NCBI RefSeq assembly: GCF_030272615.1
Contig: NC_081413.1
Location: 102,882,239-102,946,238 of the forward strand
DNA: 64,000 bases
DNA from: Cryptomeria japonica
Lineage: Eukaryota > Streptophyta > Pinopsida > Cupressales > Cupressaceae
Direction of reading: 5' to 3'
In this document: positions 1 to 11,639 of the stretch, piece after piece
Position numbering within the stretch: position 1 is the first letter of the stretch
Layout of the letters: every line of letters starts with the position of its first letter
Translations under genes and position numbers: made by a program
The notes under the pieces: model-generated
Seen by the model: the letters and a program-made list of their open reading frames with translations, nothing else
Database searches by the model: none
What the model was told of the DNA's origin: nothing

Positions 1-665
1 TTTTATTTTTTAGGGGATTAAAATTTTAAAATTAAAGGGATTTAAAAACAAAGGGGTTATTATAGTTGGATACACCATACATTAAATCGATTAATTTATT
101 TAATTAATCAATAGATTTTCCCCAAATATATTTGGACGTTAGGAAAATTTGAAAGGAGGAATTTGTAAATTTATGAACCTTAAGCCCTTGAGACCGATTT
201 TTGGTCGGATTGAAATTTAATTGACAAAATCAAGGGATTTAGGGAAAATTAGAATTGGCCTTAGGTTATCGTCGGTTTTAGTGGGCAATCGACATTGTAG
301 TAATTCGAACCCTCATCGATTGGATGTATATAATAATTTCGCATGTGCATCAATTAATTAATAGCATTATCCTTATATGGATTGGGAATGATTTAATACA
401 ATAAGATAATCAATTATCCCTTGATTTAATTAGCGACATCTTGTCGTAAGTAATTGAGCTAGCTAACTAATCCGTGATGCTAATTAATCCCCTCCCAACA
501 AGTCGCTCGCTCGAGTTGGTTAATTTACCCAACCTTAGAAGTAAGTTTATTTACATCCTAGATAAGGCAAAACTTTAGTAAAGTTATTATATTATAGAAT
601 ATGTTGCGAGTTCATGACGTGAAAAAAAAATTTTGTTGTTCCGTTTTTGTGCCCTAAAGTTTGGG
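1..665. repeat. Possible LTR fragment at the window edge
   Basis: No coding sequence is visible. The stretch is AT-rich with repeated TTAATTAAT-like tracts, a TATA-like TATATAATAA near 327 and a short perfect inverted repeat GTGCCC/GGGCAC at about 651-668. The texture resembles the terminal part of a Ty3/gypsy LTR, but only one copy and no partner is in the window. Assignment is inference. Confidence 0.3.
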
Positions 666-3580
666 CACGACAAAACATAACACCAACTAATAAGATCAAC
701 ACCTGGTTGACTTCATCATCCTCTTCACATGCATCAATAGAGACAAGCATAACACCCGCTCATGTCATAACTTCATAACCATAATCTATTTACCTCATAC
801 ACACACACTTGATAGACTAGGGGCAAGAGAATCTACCACAATTGGAGTGCTTTGAAAATGATAACGCTATAGGTGAATTCATGGGTTTCAGAGATGGATT
901 TTCCTATGATGATCCACAAAATCCAAAAACTAAAGAAATAAACACTGGAGATGTTGAACATGTACACTTAGTTGAGTCCTTATATCCTATTGGAAAAGAC
1001 ATCTTTATCTGACTCTTCAAACAAAGACCAATGAACTACCTACACAAAACTTCTTGACCCTATGAACAACATGCACCTTAAATAATATTATACCTAAGGG
1101 CTGGGTTAGTTTAGGTTTTACTTTCTGCATTGCATATCATTTTATCCAAAGCACTGCATCACATATAGTTTCTTTTTCAAGCACACCATATTCAGAATTT
1201 TTATAGCATGTGTTTCTGCATTTTCATCTAGGGGCATCAATAAAACAAGGCAACTATCCACGTTGGTCATCTATTTGCATCTAAAAGAAACAAGGGTCAT
1301 TTCCTTTCTTAGATATTCAGACATGAAGTCTTTGAGGTCCTAAGGTCATTCATTTTCAACATTACCCTGTGACGACGCTTTACTTATGGTTGGGTAGTGA
1401 TTTCACTATTTGAGACTTATTAACCCAAAATCTATCAATTGCTATATCTCAAACACAATAAAAAAATCTCTAATTCATTCGAGACACCTAGTTGATCATA
1501 TGACTAGTGAAAAATCTAAAGTTCTACTTCAACGTCGTTGTAATTGTCACACCCAAGTAGGTTTCATTACTTACAAGTAAAGGCAAGAAAATAATAAAAG
1601 AAAAAAATTCATCTCAAGGCAATAAAGAAATGATATATAACTGAAATATCATGCATACAAAGTGTGACAAAAAGCTTGACTATGGGAACATGCAAGTAAC
1701 TCCATTAGGGCTATGAATTCTTATTGGCAATGGAGCAATATTTGATAATTATAGTCTATAACCTCGTCGGAGCCCTAAAAGATTGGTGGTAGTGAGGCTC
1801 TATTCAGGATGCTTTTGAAGTTAATCCACATAACTAGTCATATAGGATGCTAAGGATCTTTAGCGAATACGAGAGAGGGAATTAAATCATTTGCACACAC
1901 ATGGGCAAAAGAAGATCAAAGTTTCAAGAACCAATGGGAAAGTTTTCTGCGTCTCCATTTGTAAATCCTAGTCACTAAGTGTGTTAATTTGGATGTTCCA
2001 AGGGATCTTAAGGATTGATTGACTACTTATCTTTGAAATGTTTTGCACCTCCATTTCAATTGGTGTATTACAAAAGGCTAAACAAACATAGTCAGCCTTG
2101 TTTGAATAGGAAATGCATCTTCATCATGCATATTGCATTAACATAGGTCATGTCAAAAAGTCATTGTCTCCACATGCATTCTGTAGATCATCGTGTCATA
2201 CAGGTTTGCACACTGGGGGCATAAGTGAGAAAAATCCTAAAAATCATATAAAGTCTTGAAAAAATCCTAAAAATCATATAAAGTCCTGAAAAAAATCCTA
2301 AAAAATCATATAAAATCCTTCAAAATCCCCAAAACAGTGAAAAAACTCAAAATCCAAAAACACTGAAAAATAAAAAAATACCAAAAATATCCATATAATA
2401 TCCTGAAAAAATAAAAAACATCTGCAAAATATCCTGAAAAAATCAGCCAAAAACATTCAAATATCAATCCACGCAATCCAAAAACATCGAAAATGCTCTT
2501 GGAAAAGAACTAAAAATTGAAAATCAATCAATCAAGAAACTTGCAATTAAAAGTCTCGCAAGAATCAAATACCCTAGCAGATATTGAGCAAACACTTCAC
2601 ACGAAGTCTACAAAGGATACAACTATCCAGTCAAACATCTGCAATCAACTAATCAACCTATCTTATCAATCGTATCATATCCATATCAAAGTGATCATTA
2701 TCTTGTGTTAAACAGAAGAGGATACACTCAAAATCAGACAGATAAGTCTTAAATGGGGTCCGAAGCTTTCTGAGATCAGACATTATCAACCATCACATCA
2801 AGCAACTGAGAACAAAGGCACAAGGTCAGTATAACTACTGAATTTTGTCCGGGTCAGTCTTTATCTTTTAGCATTTGGCGACATATTATGTTCCTATGCT
2901 ACTCAGGGATGTCCACAAGTGACTAGAGGAGCAATGATGGGCATTATATTTTTCTTTGTTTGTTGTTTGTGGTGTGAATCGATGAAGTTCTAGGGAAATT
3001 TCTCTAGTGGGTGTCTGTGATAGGAGCATTCAGCTTGTGAATGCCACACATACCTCGACCCCTAGCGTATTTCTTAGAATGGAGGGGTTCACTCCTTGTT
3101 TGCTACGTGTTTGTTTCTTCAATGATATATCTTTACATCTTGGTTCCTTATACCCTAATGTGCTAAGCTCCATTGGTTAATAACAAGGCTCAGTGATGAA
3201 TATATATTGCGCAATAAATAATGACACAGGTTCATGAATCAATCATTCTCATTTCATCTCATTTTCTTATTGCTATTTTGTTGATTCTTTTCTCATCATC
3301 TCTTTCTAAATCATTTTCTATCATCTAACATTATTCTATTTCATTCTAAGGTTCAATCTCTCATATTCTATCTCAATATCATCTTCACATCACCTATGTC
3401 TATCTCTAATCAACTAACCATTCTTCTATCTGTCATATAACATTCTTCTATTTTCGAGAGATCATTCATGTCTTTAATGCACAAACAATCTCTCGAGGGG
3501 GCATTACACCCTAAGTATCACCAAGGCATACTGGGGTAGAATTTTTTCATTTTCTTAGAAACAATGTCATTTTGACTTTG
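666..3580. other. Non-coding stretch, probable 3' internal region of a gypsy-like element
   Basis: No frame stays open with recognisable protein similarity; stops are frequent in all frames. The stretch ends in a purine-rich tract directly before a TG-starting LTR, so the simplest reading is the degenerate 3' internal region of the element owning the LTR at 3598. A short open frame at 2517-2711 starts with TTG and lies in A-rich repeat sequence, so I do not call it a gene. Confidence 0.4.
2231..2320. repeat. A-rich 30-bp tandem repeat, three units
   Basis: Units beginning AAAATCCTAAAAATCATATA start at about 2231, 2261 and 2292. They differ by a few substitutions and one inserted A, and a decayed continuation runs on to about 2440. 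A simple minisatellite in non-coding element sequence. Confidence 0.75.
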
Positions 3581-3597
3581 TCTCAAAGAGGGGCAAA
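3581..3597 (+). other. Polypurine tract before gypsy-like LTR
   Basis: The purine-rich AAAGAGGGGCAAA immediately precedes TGTAGACACATAAA. In LTR retrotransposons this tract primes plus-strand DNA synthesis and abuts the 3' LTR. It sets the orientation of the element as plus. Confidence 0.6.
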
Positions 3598-4692
3598 TGT
3601 AGACACATAAAAATGTCTCATTGATCATGTACTAATTATTCCTCTAATTGATTATATAATTATTTAATTATTTAATTAAGTTAATTAATTTTATTCTTCT
3701 ATTTCATATTTCCTCATCATCTTACTAATTATTTCTATTTCTTATTCTTTCATTATTTAATCATTTAAATATGTTCTAATATTAATTAAATATTTATTAT
3801 TTAATTAATTCTGATTAAATCCCCAATAGTCTTTATTATTTAAATAAATTCTATTTTCAATTTCTATCTCTAATCATTTAATCATTAACCCTTTTCTAAA
3901 TATTTATTATTTAATTATTTGTGATTTTAATCCTTTAATTCAAATAATCTTTATTATTTAATTAAAGCCCATTTCTAAAATAATTAAATAGTTTCTTTAA
4001 ATTATTTAATTAGCTAATTAATTCTTCAATTCCAAATCCCCAAATTCTAATTTCATTAATTCTTCTAATTTCTCTTACATGTGCATGATTTCAAAGATCA
4101 AATTGAAAATCAAAGCCAAGTTCTAAATATATTCAAATACTAAAATTGAATAAATTCATTTCTTTGAATTAAATCTCATGCAAAGATTAAATTGAAAATC
4201 TAAGTTAAAGTGCAAGCACATGCTAAATTAATTAATTTAATCAATCAATTAATTAATTCAATTATCTCTCCAATCTCTGTTTTCATCTTCTAGTTAGCTT
4301 TTTATAAATAAAGCTTTCTTTGTCATCCTCTTTATTTCCTCCAATCATTCTTTTTCTTCCCTAAGTCATCTTTTTCTCAATTAGTTGACTCATTTAATCT
4401 ATTCAATCTATTCTGTTTCACCTCTAAATTAGCAATTCATCTATCAATTTTCATGCGAGCTCACTTGATTTCCACCTCTTGATCAATTTGTTCCACCTTT
4501 CAATCAATTCTCTCCAATAATCTATAAATTGAGCATTCAATCTCCATTCTCAAAAATCACGAACTTTGAATCTTTGTGTCATTTGCAAGTTGCCAGCGCA
4601 ATATCTGAGAGCCATCATACTATAGAGAAGAGAAGAAAAATGGAAGCTATATGAAATCATGGAATAGAGAGTTTTGATTAATATATTTTACA
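3598..4692 (+). repeat. Ty3/gypsy-type LTR (3' LTR)
   Basis: Starts TGTAGACACATAAA right after the polypurine tract. It is AT-rich with many TTATTTAATTA blocks, has a TATA-like TTTATAAATAAAG at about 4301-4313 and plausibly ends at TTTTACA. The start is well supported by the tract; the end is uncertain because no second copy is in the window. The TGTAGACAC start and AT-rich body are common in plant gypsy LTRs (family knowledge). Confidence 0.55.
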
Positions 4693-4799
4693 TTCCTATT
4701 ACTTATTTGCATTATTTCATTGTCTGTTTGTTGAATTCTTTGATTAGATAGGGATTCATGATTTCCCTTTGAATTCTAATTGATATACTTGGATAAAGA

Positions 4800-7560
4800 T
4801 GAAATTTGCAAGTGCGACACCTACATATGTCACTGAAATAACCTTGGCCCTTGAAATATTTAGGTAGCTGGTGGAAGTTGAGAAGGCAATAGGAGCAGGA
4901 AAGCATGATACATCAATAACTGAAGACCACAAAGCTATTGGACTCATCATTCTTGAATGAAAGAGTATCGCGGAGAAGGTCTTGATCTCCAAGCTAGTGC
5001 AACTTGACTTGGTAGTAATTGATGATGTATGGAGTTATGATCCAGATGGGTGCCTATCGAATAAATATAGAAGGAATGCTATTAAGCATGTGCCATTAAG
5101 CTTGTGGGAAGGTCGAACCAATCCTCTAGTGAATGACCCAAGCCTCTACATTGATCCTAGTGATTTTCTCATAGTTGAGAACCCCCCATGGTTGAGTTTG
5201 GACACTCACGCACATAGGCATAACTCGGCTAAGCCTATTCCCTAGAATATGTTGCGGACCATGAAAGACAATTTTTGGACTAGAAAGAAGAGAGAGCATT
5301 TATGGATCTACCATCAAGAAACTCAACACCCTGAGGCTAGTGGGCAACACTCCCTTGGACAGGTATTTTGAGGATGAATGAAAAAAGCATAGTGATAATG
5401 AGGAAGAGGTAAGTGAGGAATTCCCATGTGACGGATCATCTCCCAAGGAGGCTCAACAATAATAATTAGGAATTATAAGTGTAGAAGAAAAAGGTGTTGA
5501 AGGTGACATTTCAATTCCGTTCGCCAGCCCAACTCGAAAACTGCACTCCCAATCTTCAAAAAGACTAGCTGATAAGAAGATCTCTAAATCCCCATCCAAA
5601 AAGAAACAATACATAGTTTTAGCAAAGAGGGGTTCATCTTATTGATTTCTTGTGGTTCCTTCAGCCTCCCAGCACGAAGTGACTTCTATGGTTTAGGTAC
5701 GCACTACTCCTTCCCTCCTCTCTTCTCATTCTTTAGTTTCCTCGGCTCCCTAAGTTGCACCTATGTCTGCCAAGGTCCCTACTGCTCTTACATTAGCACC
5801 TGTCGGACCACCAGTTGAGCCTCACGTTGTGTTGTTGTAGTCTGCTTTCTCATTCCCTACACCTAATGTCATTTTCCCTTCAAAATTCTTCCCACAGACT
5901 TCCACTACAACCCATGTTGTGCATATGCTTAGTTTCAAAGAGTCCACTCCTCCCCCCAATGTCGGTTCAACATCCACTGATCCAACTTTTTCGGAAGTGT
6001 CTCCCTTTGTACCGCTTTTCTCCCTAACCATGCTTGCCCAACCCATTTAGACAATGTTTGGTGGCTCCATTTCCTCTTTTCTCTATGTTGTTCCTCCTAC
6101 TTTAGCGTTTGTGGGTCAAGCTATTTCCACCCCGGATACTTATTATCAGCAAGTCACCTACTCTAAGATTGCACGTCTTAACCGAGCTAACAAGAGGAAA
6201 GAGAAGGATGGACATAAGCTAAAACAAACACATGCGGAGACAAATTTTACTGAGGAGAATCAAAGTCTCTTCTTTACAACCATGTTCCCAAAGGTCAATA
6301 AGTCGGAGGCCCAATTAAAGCCAGATGATTACTCTCTACATGTTGTTAGGGTTGATCTCATAAATTCCACTACGATGCAAGAAGAGCTCATTTGCCTCAG
6401 AGAATCCTTGGACCATCAAAGGAAGGAGGACAAATCTAGAAGTACTAGAATCAACCATTTGCAAGGCTTGTTAGCTCAAGCAAATTTTGAAAAGGAAAAG
6501 TTGCAAGCCATCCTGAATAATGTGGGCTCTCAATTGAAGGGGCAAGAGGTGAGAAGGAATATAGCACTGAAGGAATTGTAAATAAGGAACAAAAAGTGCA
6601 GCAACTGAAAGCAGCTTCCAGAGATGCTATCCAAATTCAAGCTTAGCTGTGGGAAGAGGTTCGCCTAAAAGAAGAATATGCTCAATATTTGAGCAATGAG
6701 TAGGTCATTCTTTCTGAGGAAAGAGAGAAGTTTGAAACAACCACGCGCAAAATGCAAATTAGCCTGGAGCAAACTGAGAAGGAACTCTAGAATGCAAAGG
6801 GATTATTATAGCAAGAGCAAGATCACATAGTGTGGCTTTAGGAATCTTTTTAGGATAGAGGCACCAAGATCCTCACTTTGGAGCATCAAGCCACTCGTGA
6901 ACAAGATAAAAATAAAGATCTACAAAATGAGATAAGAGTGAAGAATGATGAAATCATGTGCTTATCTCAGCTCCCCCCCCCCTTTGGAAGTTTGTCAAGA
7001 TCTCTCTCGGGTTGTGGAAGAATTGTATGTTTCTCACTGGGAGAAGATTAAGTAGTGTTGCCCTTTGTTGCAGCCCGTGTTGAGGTTCCTAGGTGAAGCA
7101 CAATCTCTTTGTACTGGAGCAGGCATTCTCATTGATAGAGTTACACTCTTAATTGGTCCTCAGCTCCCCATAGCCCAGAGGTTGATTCAGTCACTATATG
7201 CTGCTTATGATGAAGATTTGATTGCAAAGGGAGTTGCAGATCATAAGCAATTGATTAGGAGGGCCAATATTTTCATCAATCATCACAAGGCAACCATGCA
7301 AGCATCATCAACACTTAATTATTTGAGGATTTTGCTTCCAGATATCAAGTGGTGTGTGGAGAGATTTGTGAACCTTGTCCTACCTTCGACTTTTCCTACA
7401 AACGGCTCTATTTTGGGCATTGAGCAAGTTATAAGCCAAATTGAACAACTACAGCAAGATCAAACTTTCCTACAACACCTCAGTAGTCCTATTTCAGTGG
7501 AGGAAGTTGAGTAGTTTTTACACACCTTGGCTCAACTCTATGCGCTTCTGAAGATGGTCC
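4800..7560 (+). pseudogene. Decayed coiled-coil gene, function unknown
   Basis: Reading the plus strand gives one broken protein in pieces. 4982-5245 reads LVVIDDVWSYDPDG and on to PPWLSLDTHAH. 5480-6050 is a Pro/Ser/Thr-rich linker with basic SKSPSKKK. 6054-6581 is a charged coiled coil (QEELICLRESLDHQRKED). About 6990-7514 is helical (ELYVSHWEKIK, stop, CCPLLQPVLRFL). Stops and frameshifts separate the pieces, so it is dead. No retroviral enzyme motif is present. The order (globular part, low-complexity basic linker, coiled coil, helical end) resembles the gene at 57353-60979, and the W-E...L-x-P pattern in the last part weakly matches IWNEMRRDKAILTPIF there. Homology is inference only. I do not recognise the family. 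Confidence 0.5.
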
Positions 7561-9879
7561 ATGAAGAACCTGCAATCTTTCCATTTTATGAAGTTATTTG
7601 TTTAGACCAGAGTTGCCATATCCTGGAAGCTCAGGTGTTTCCTTTTGAATACGATTGGATTCCGTTACACTAGGTCTTTGATATTCTTTTCCCAATTCAA
7701 GTTTAAAGTCTAGTCTCCGAACCAACAATTTTGGGTCCTAGCATTCCGTAGGCATAATTCCCCATTTAGTCACCATAAATGTTAATATCCTTTCAAAGTT
7801 GTTCGCAAGTGACATTTTAGTTAAGTGTTTAGCATCTTCCTTTTCTTCTCGGCCCACTCTTCCGTTCATGCGCATATGCCACATGGTGTCACGACGTTTC
7901 TCTAAGCAACTCACCTTTCTTGCCTTGCATTGATAAAGTGTGGAGCTATCACGTGGCACATATTTTTTCTTCGGTGTAAGTGCTCCCAACCCCACCATTC
8001 TCCATGTTCTAGCCGTGACACTTGGCATCTTTGTGCTTCAAGTCTCGGTCCCCATTTTGCACTCGACTTTGAGTTTCCTCCGAGTTGTCACATGTTCCTT
8101 TGATGATTCATGAGCTAGAATATTGTTGGCATGGTGGTTTTCTTGTTTTTGTAGGTGCAGAGATCATCATGATGTAGTTTGCATAATGACATCGAAAGGC
8201 CATTTTCACCTTTTTGATTGCATGTGTCTCTATGGATGCCACATAAGGATTTTCTTGAGAGGGAGCAGTTGCTGGGATTTTTCTTGGTCTTTCCTTATGT
8301 TGGTTCAAGGCCGAGGGATATTTATTGGTCTTCCCTCTGTTGTTTTAGGGGTTCGGAATTTAAGAAAAGACTATTATACTTTGGCAATGTGAATCAGGCC
8401 TTTATGTTAATTATGTTTTGTGGATGATAAATATATCAGGCTGTGCCTATGGCCTTTATGGTTATTTTGTTTGAAGCTTAATAGATTAACTTATGTTCTA
8501 TTTTTTATTCATTAACTTCTATGATATATGTTGTGAGACTCTGCAGATTAAACTATGTTATTGAGCTTGTTATCTGTTAGACGAATAGTGTACGCCATAT
8601 TGTGTTGAATGAGCCTTGTTTGATTATCTTCTCAAATTGTATTGAGCATGTAGATTGTTGAATAGGTTGTAAACTGCAATTAATTAGGTTTATTGTGCTG
8701 CAAATGTTCTAAAAATATTTTGGCGGATCGCCTAATTAATGTAGCCTTTAAATTTGATTTCTCCCTTTTCTCCCTCCCATTGTATGAAGAGTCAACTTCT
8801 CAAACCCGGAGGTTATTTAGTTAATTTCAAGCAAAGGTCCCCCATCATTGAATTTCCCATAATGTTGTTAGTGTTTAATGTAAAATTAGTAGTCAACATG
8901 TCTCTCAGGCAGTTCCAATTAGGGTGATTGTGTATCCTGTCAATTTTGGATTTCCCTCTCTAATTATATTTTTTTGTCTAGGTTGGTGTTTATATGCCCT
9001 TTCCTAAATTATCTTATGAAAAGGAACAATGATTCTCAGGTTATGATCCAGTTTTAGGACTTGACCTTACGATCGGTCTTTGTTTGGAAGTCCTATTTGT
9101 AGATTATGCAATCTATTCATGTATATGGATTGTTGATGTTTCTATTTTTATGTCTTATGTTTCATGATTCATATTTTGAGCTAGTGAGAATAGGTTATTG
9201 AGGTGCATTAAGCGGGAGTGTCTTTGTATGGGGGTCGAGGCCCTAAGTGGCTATCGAGATAGCCCATAGGAGAGTAGATTAATAAGTAGTAATAATAAAA
9301 ATTTGGGTTGGGTTTATACATTAATAATAATATTTTGTGCCCCACTCATGACCTCATGTGCTTGTATAGACAATGGATGAGATTGGGAAGGCTTGTCCGT
9401 TTGGAGAGGCGTTTTTAACTGGCATAGTCATGCAATACCTTGTCTTCATGAGAGGATTGTATGGTTCCACATGAGTCATCAATTGGGGATTGGGGTCTAG
9501 AGAGGGTGCCAAGATAACCTATGTTGAGGCTATGTGATGTTACTCTCTCCTTGATGTATCCAAGTATCCTATTGTTCCATCTTTTATGTGGAAGCCTCTA
9601 GTAGTCCTTTAATTGTTATTCTTACTCTTGAAGTTCTTTGGGTGTTATTTTGAAGTTCTTTGGTTGTTATATTTCTTTATTATCTTGTACAATTGTGATT
9701 TGTGTATCTTGGTTGTGGTGTATGATTAGTTCTTAATTCCCTAGCCTTCTTGCTTGTTGATGGGGCCTTGTGTCTATCTCTAGCATAGGGGGTGGACCTT
9801 TGAGTTAGACATGGTCAATGGTAGTGTTTACCATCCATTGGGTTTTTTAGAGCTCTTGTTCGTGTGCAACTGATGGATT
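7561..9879. other. Gene-free stretch
   Basis: Open frames here (for example 8123-8427) are short, overlap on both strands and show no recognisable motif. At 7850-8090 there are several CACGTG/ACATGTG-like words, read best on the minus strand, but no repeat unit. I see no LTR, primer site or RNA gene. Confidence 0.5.
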
Positions 9880-10801
9880 TGTTGGAATCCAAGAACACTG
9901 AGAGGGGGGGGGGGAGTGAATCAGTGTTCTACCGGAATAATCAATTTTAACCTTATTAAAACATGCATACACCAACCGGTATACTAGTACATATAGAATT
10001 GAAAGAAGTAAAACAACCAATAATCCAATCACATAAATGAATACCATAACACACATAATTATATGTAGAAATCCTCAAAGAAGAAAAACCATGGTGGGAT
10101 TTGTGATCCACAATATCAATCCACTAGCCATATGAAGAGATATTACAAAATATAGGGGCCTGCACTTGTAGGAAGGCTTACAACCTAGAGCACACTGCTC
10201 AATCACAAAAGGAGCCTCATTGACTATATACAAATCCATACTACAATCTAGAGAAATTATTTAACTACAAAGGTAACATCTTCTATGCCCGAATACAATT
10301 CCAGTTAAGCATTGTCTGTTCCGGTCTGAAACCCTTAACCTTATACCAGAATAACCCTTTACAAAAATATCCTCACTTACATAATCTCTCTCATATATTT
10401 TTCATCTCCTTCATTACTTCCTTTCTTTTTTATATTATCATCATATATCAAAATGATCGAACCAATTGACCTATATACCCTTTACAAATCATCATGCCTT
10501 ATGTCGGCTTACAAAGATAATTACAATATCAATATATGTCGACTAGATAACATAAATACATGAATATAAAAAAAATTGTTGATGTCAGATCCAAAAGATG
10601 TCAGCCTCCAATACCGATAACCTAAATATAAACCATGTTGACTTGCAATGCTGGTAACTAAATAATTCCTTCCAACCTATCGGTGTCGGTGAAGTGTCTG
10701 TCGGTACACAACTAACCCAAAATATGAAGCCAAAATAAATTACCATGTTGCCATCAATGACAATATATTGAAACCAACCAATTGAGTGTCAATTGCAAAC
10801 A
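9880..10801 (-). repeat. Solo copia LTR
   Basis: Begins TGTTGGAATCCAAG and ends GTCAATTGCAAACA. It closely resembles the LTR at 34814-35693 (same start, same middle phrase about Ca. 'ACCATGGTGGGATTTGTGA', same end). No primer site lies on its left and no polypurine tract on its right, so it is a solo LTR left by LTR-LTR recombination. Orientation is minus, taken from its relative. Flanking 5-mers are ggatt (9875-9879) and agatc (10802-10806), which match at 3 of 5 positions: a decayed duplication at best. It carries the shared terminal hairpin, GAACACTGA at 9893-9901 pairing with TCAGTGTTC at 9921-9929. Confidence 0.8.
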
Positions 10802-11331
10802 AGATCTTACCTTTTTTTCCAATGTTTTCACATTTTTATGAAGATTGTTCTACCATTGTAATGTATTTGTTAGGTATCTTTTAGAAGTGATGTAAAAGAA
10901 TATGTAATTTTATATTTGTACTTGTAATTGAAAGGATATGTGTAATTGGATACTCCAAGTGAGAAGGATTGTAATAGGACTATTATGATAGATGATTTAT
11001 ATTAATGGATAAATTGCCTGTGAATGTACTTGTGTGGATTATATGTATGTTGTTATTCTTGGTGAATGTTATCAAATGAATCTTTCATTTGATTCTTTAA
11101 AATGAACTTAGTATAGGCCTTTATATGATGAGTTTAAATGATTAATGATTAGGAGTTTATTTAATGAAGTCATTAATATATCATATTATAGATGTTTATG
11201 TGATTTGGAATAATATAATGGAATATAAATATCTTCATGTGATTTACTTAGTGATGTTTATTGCATGCTAGTAAGTGTTGCTTAGTAGCAATGTTAGGCA
11301 ACCCACAAAGGATTGTTATGAGATATGATTA
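10802..11331. other. Gene-free AT-rich stretch
   Basis: No open frame of note, no repeat boundary and no RNA-gene boxes seen between the solo LTR and the SINE. Confidence 0.5.
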
Positions 11332-11350
11332 AGTCTTCTGCTAAACATTG
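11332..11350. repeat. SINE target-site duplication, left copy
   Basis: Matches the right copy at 11475-11493 at 16 of 19 positions. The three differences are consistent with age. Confidence 0.8.
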
Positions 11351-11474
11351 TTTTTTTTTTTATAGGTAATGGGATGAAGCCGATAAGGTGTACATACCCT
11401 ACCCCCTTATGGAATTTGAACTTGTGACCTCTCTTTCAAGATCACAAGTTCACCACTAGGCCAACTCAGGTTGT
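11351..11474 (-). mobile_element. tRNA-derived SINE with target-site duplications
   Basis: On the minus strand the element starts near 11474. It has a Pol III A box TGGCCTAGTGG (complement of 11453-11463) and, about 30 bases on, a B-box-like AAGTTCAAATTCC (around 11411-11423). It ends in an A tract, seen as T10 at 11351-11360. Flanks are diverged direct repeats: AGTCTTCTGCTAAACATTG at 11332-11350 and AGTCTTCCGTTAAACTTTG at 11475-11493, matching 16 of 19. Long target duplications plus an A tail are the hallmark of LINE-driven insertion. The box layout fits plant tRNA-derived SINEs of the Au type (family knowledge; not verified by search). Confidence 0.85.
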
Positions 11475-11493
11475 AGTCTTCCGTTAAACTTTG
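11475..11493. repeat. SINE target-site duplication, right copy
   Basis: Partner of 11332-11350; it fixes the 5' end of the SINE at about 11474. Confidence 0.8.
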
Positions 11494-11639
11494 CTAAGAT
11501 CCATCTATGTTGTGTAATAAATTTACTTAGTGTTGTATTGACTTAAAATATGGTTGATGTATTTTATTTTATTTTAAATATTTGCTATGTGATTTTTTTT
11601 TTTTTTGTTATTCCTCTGGGGTTTCCTAATAGAGCATTA

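Noticed and set aside
651-668. GTGCCC/GGGCAC inverted repeat as a terminator or regulatory hairpin
   Set aside because: A single 6-bp stem with no second copy or context; not distinguishable from chance.
7850-8100. CACGTG-like words as a second copy of the 55.7 kb promoter array
   Set aside because: The CTATTTCGC hairpin and the repeat unit are absent; similarity is limited to short words.
8108-8427. Overlapping open frames on both strands
   Set aside because: No motif, no codon pattern and mutual overlap; likely chance in TG-rich sequence.
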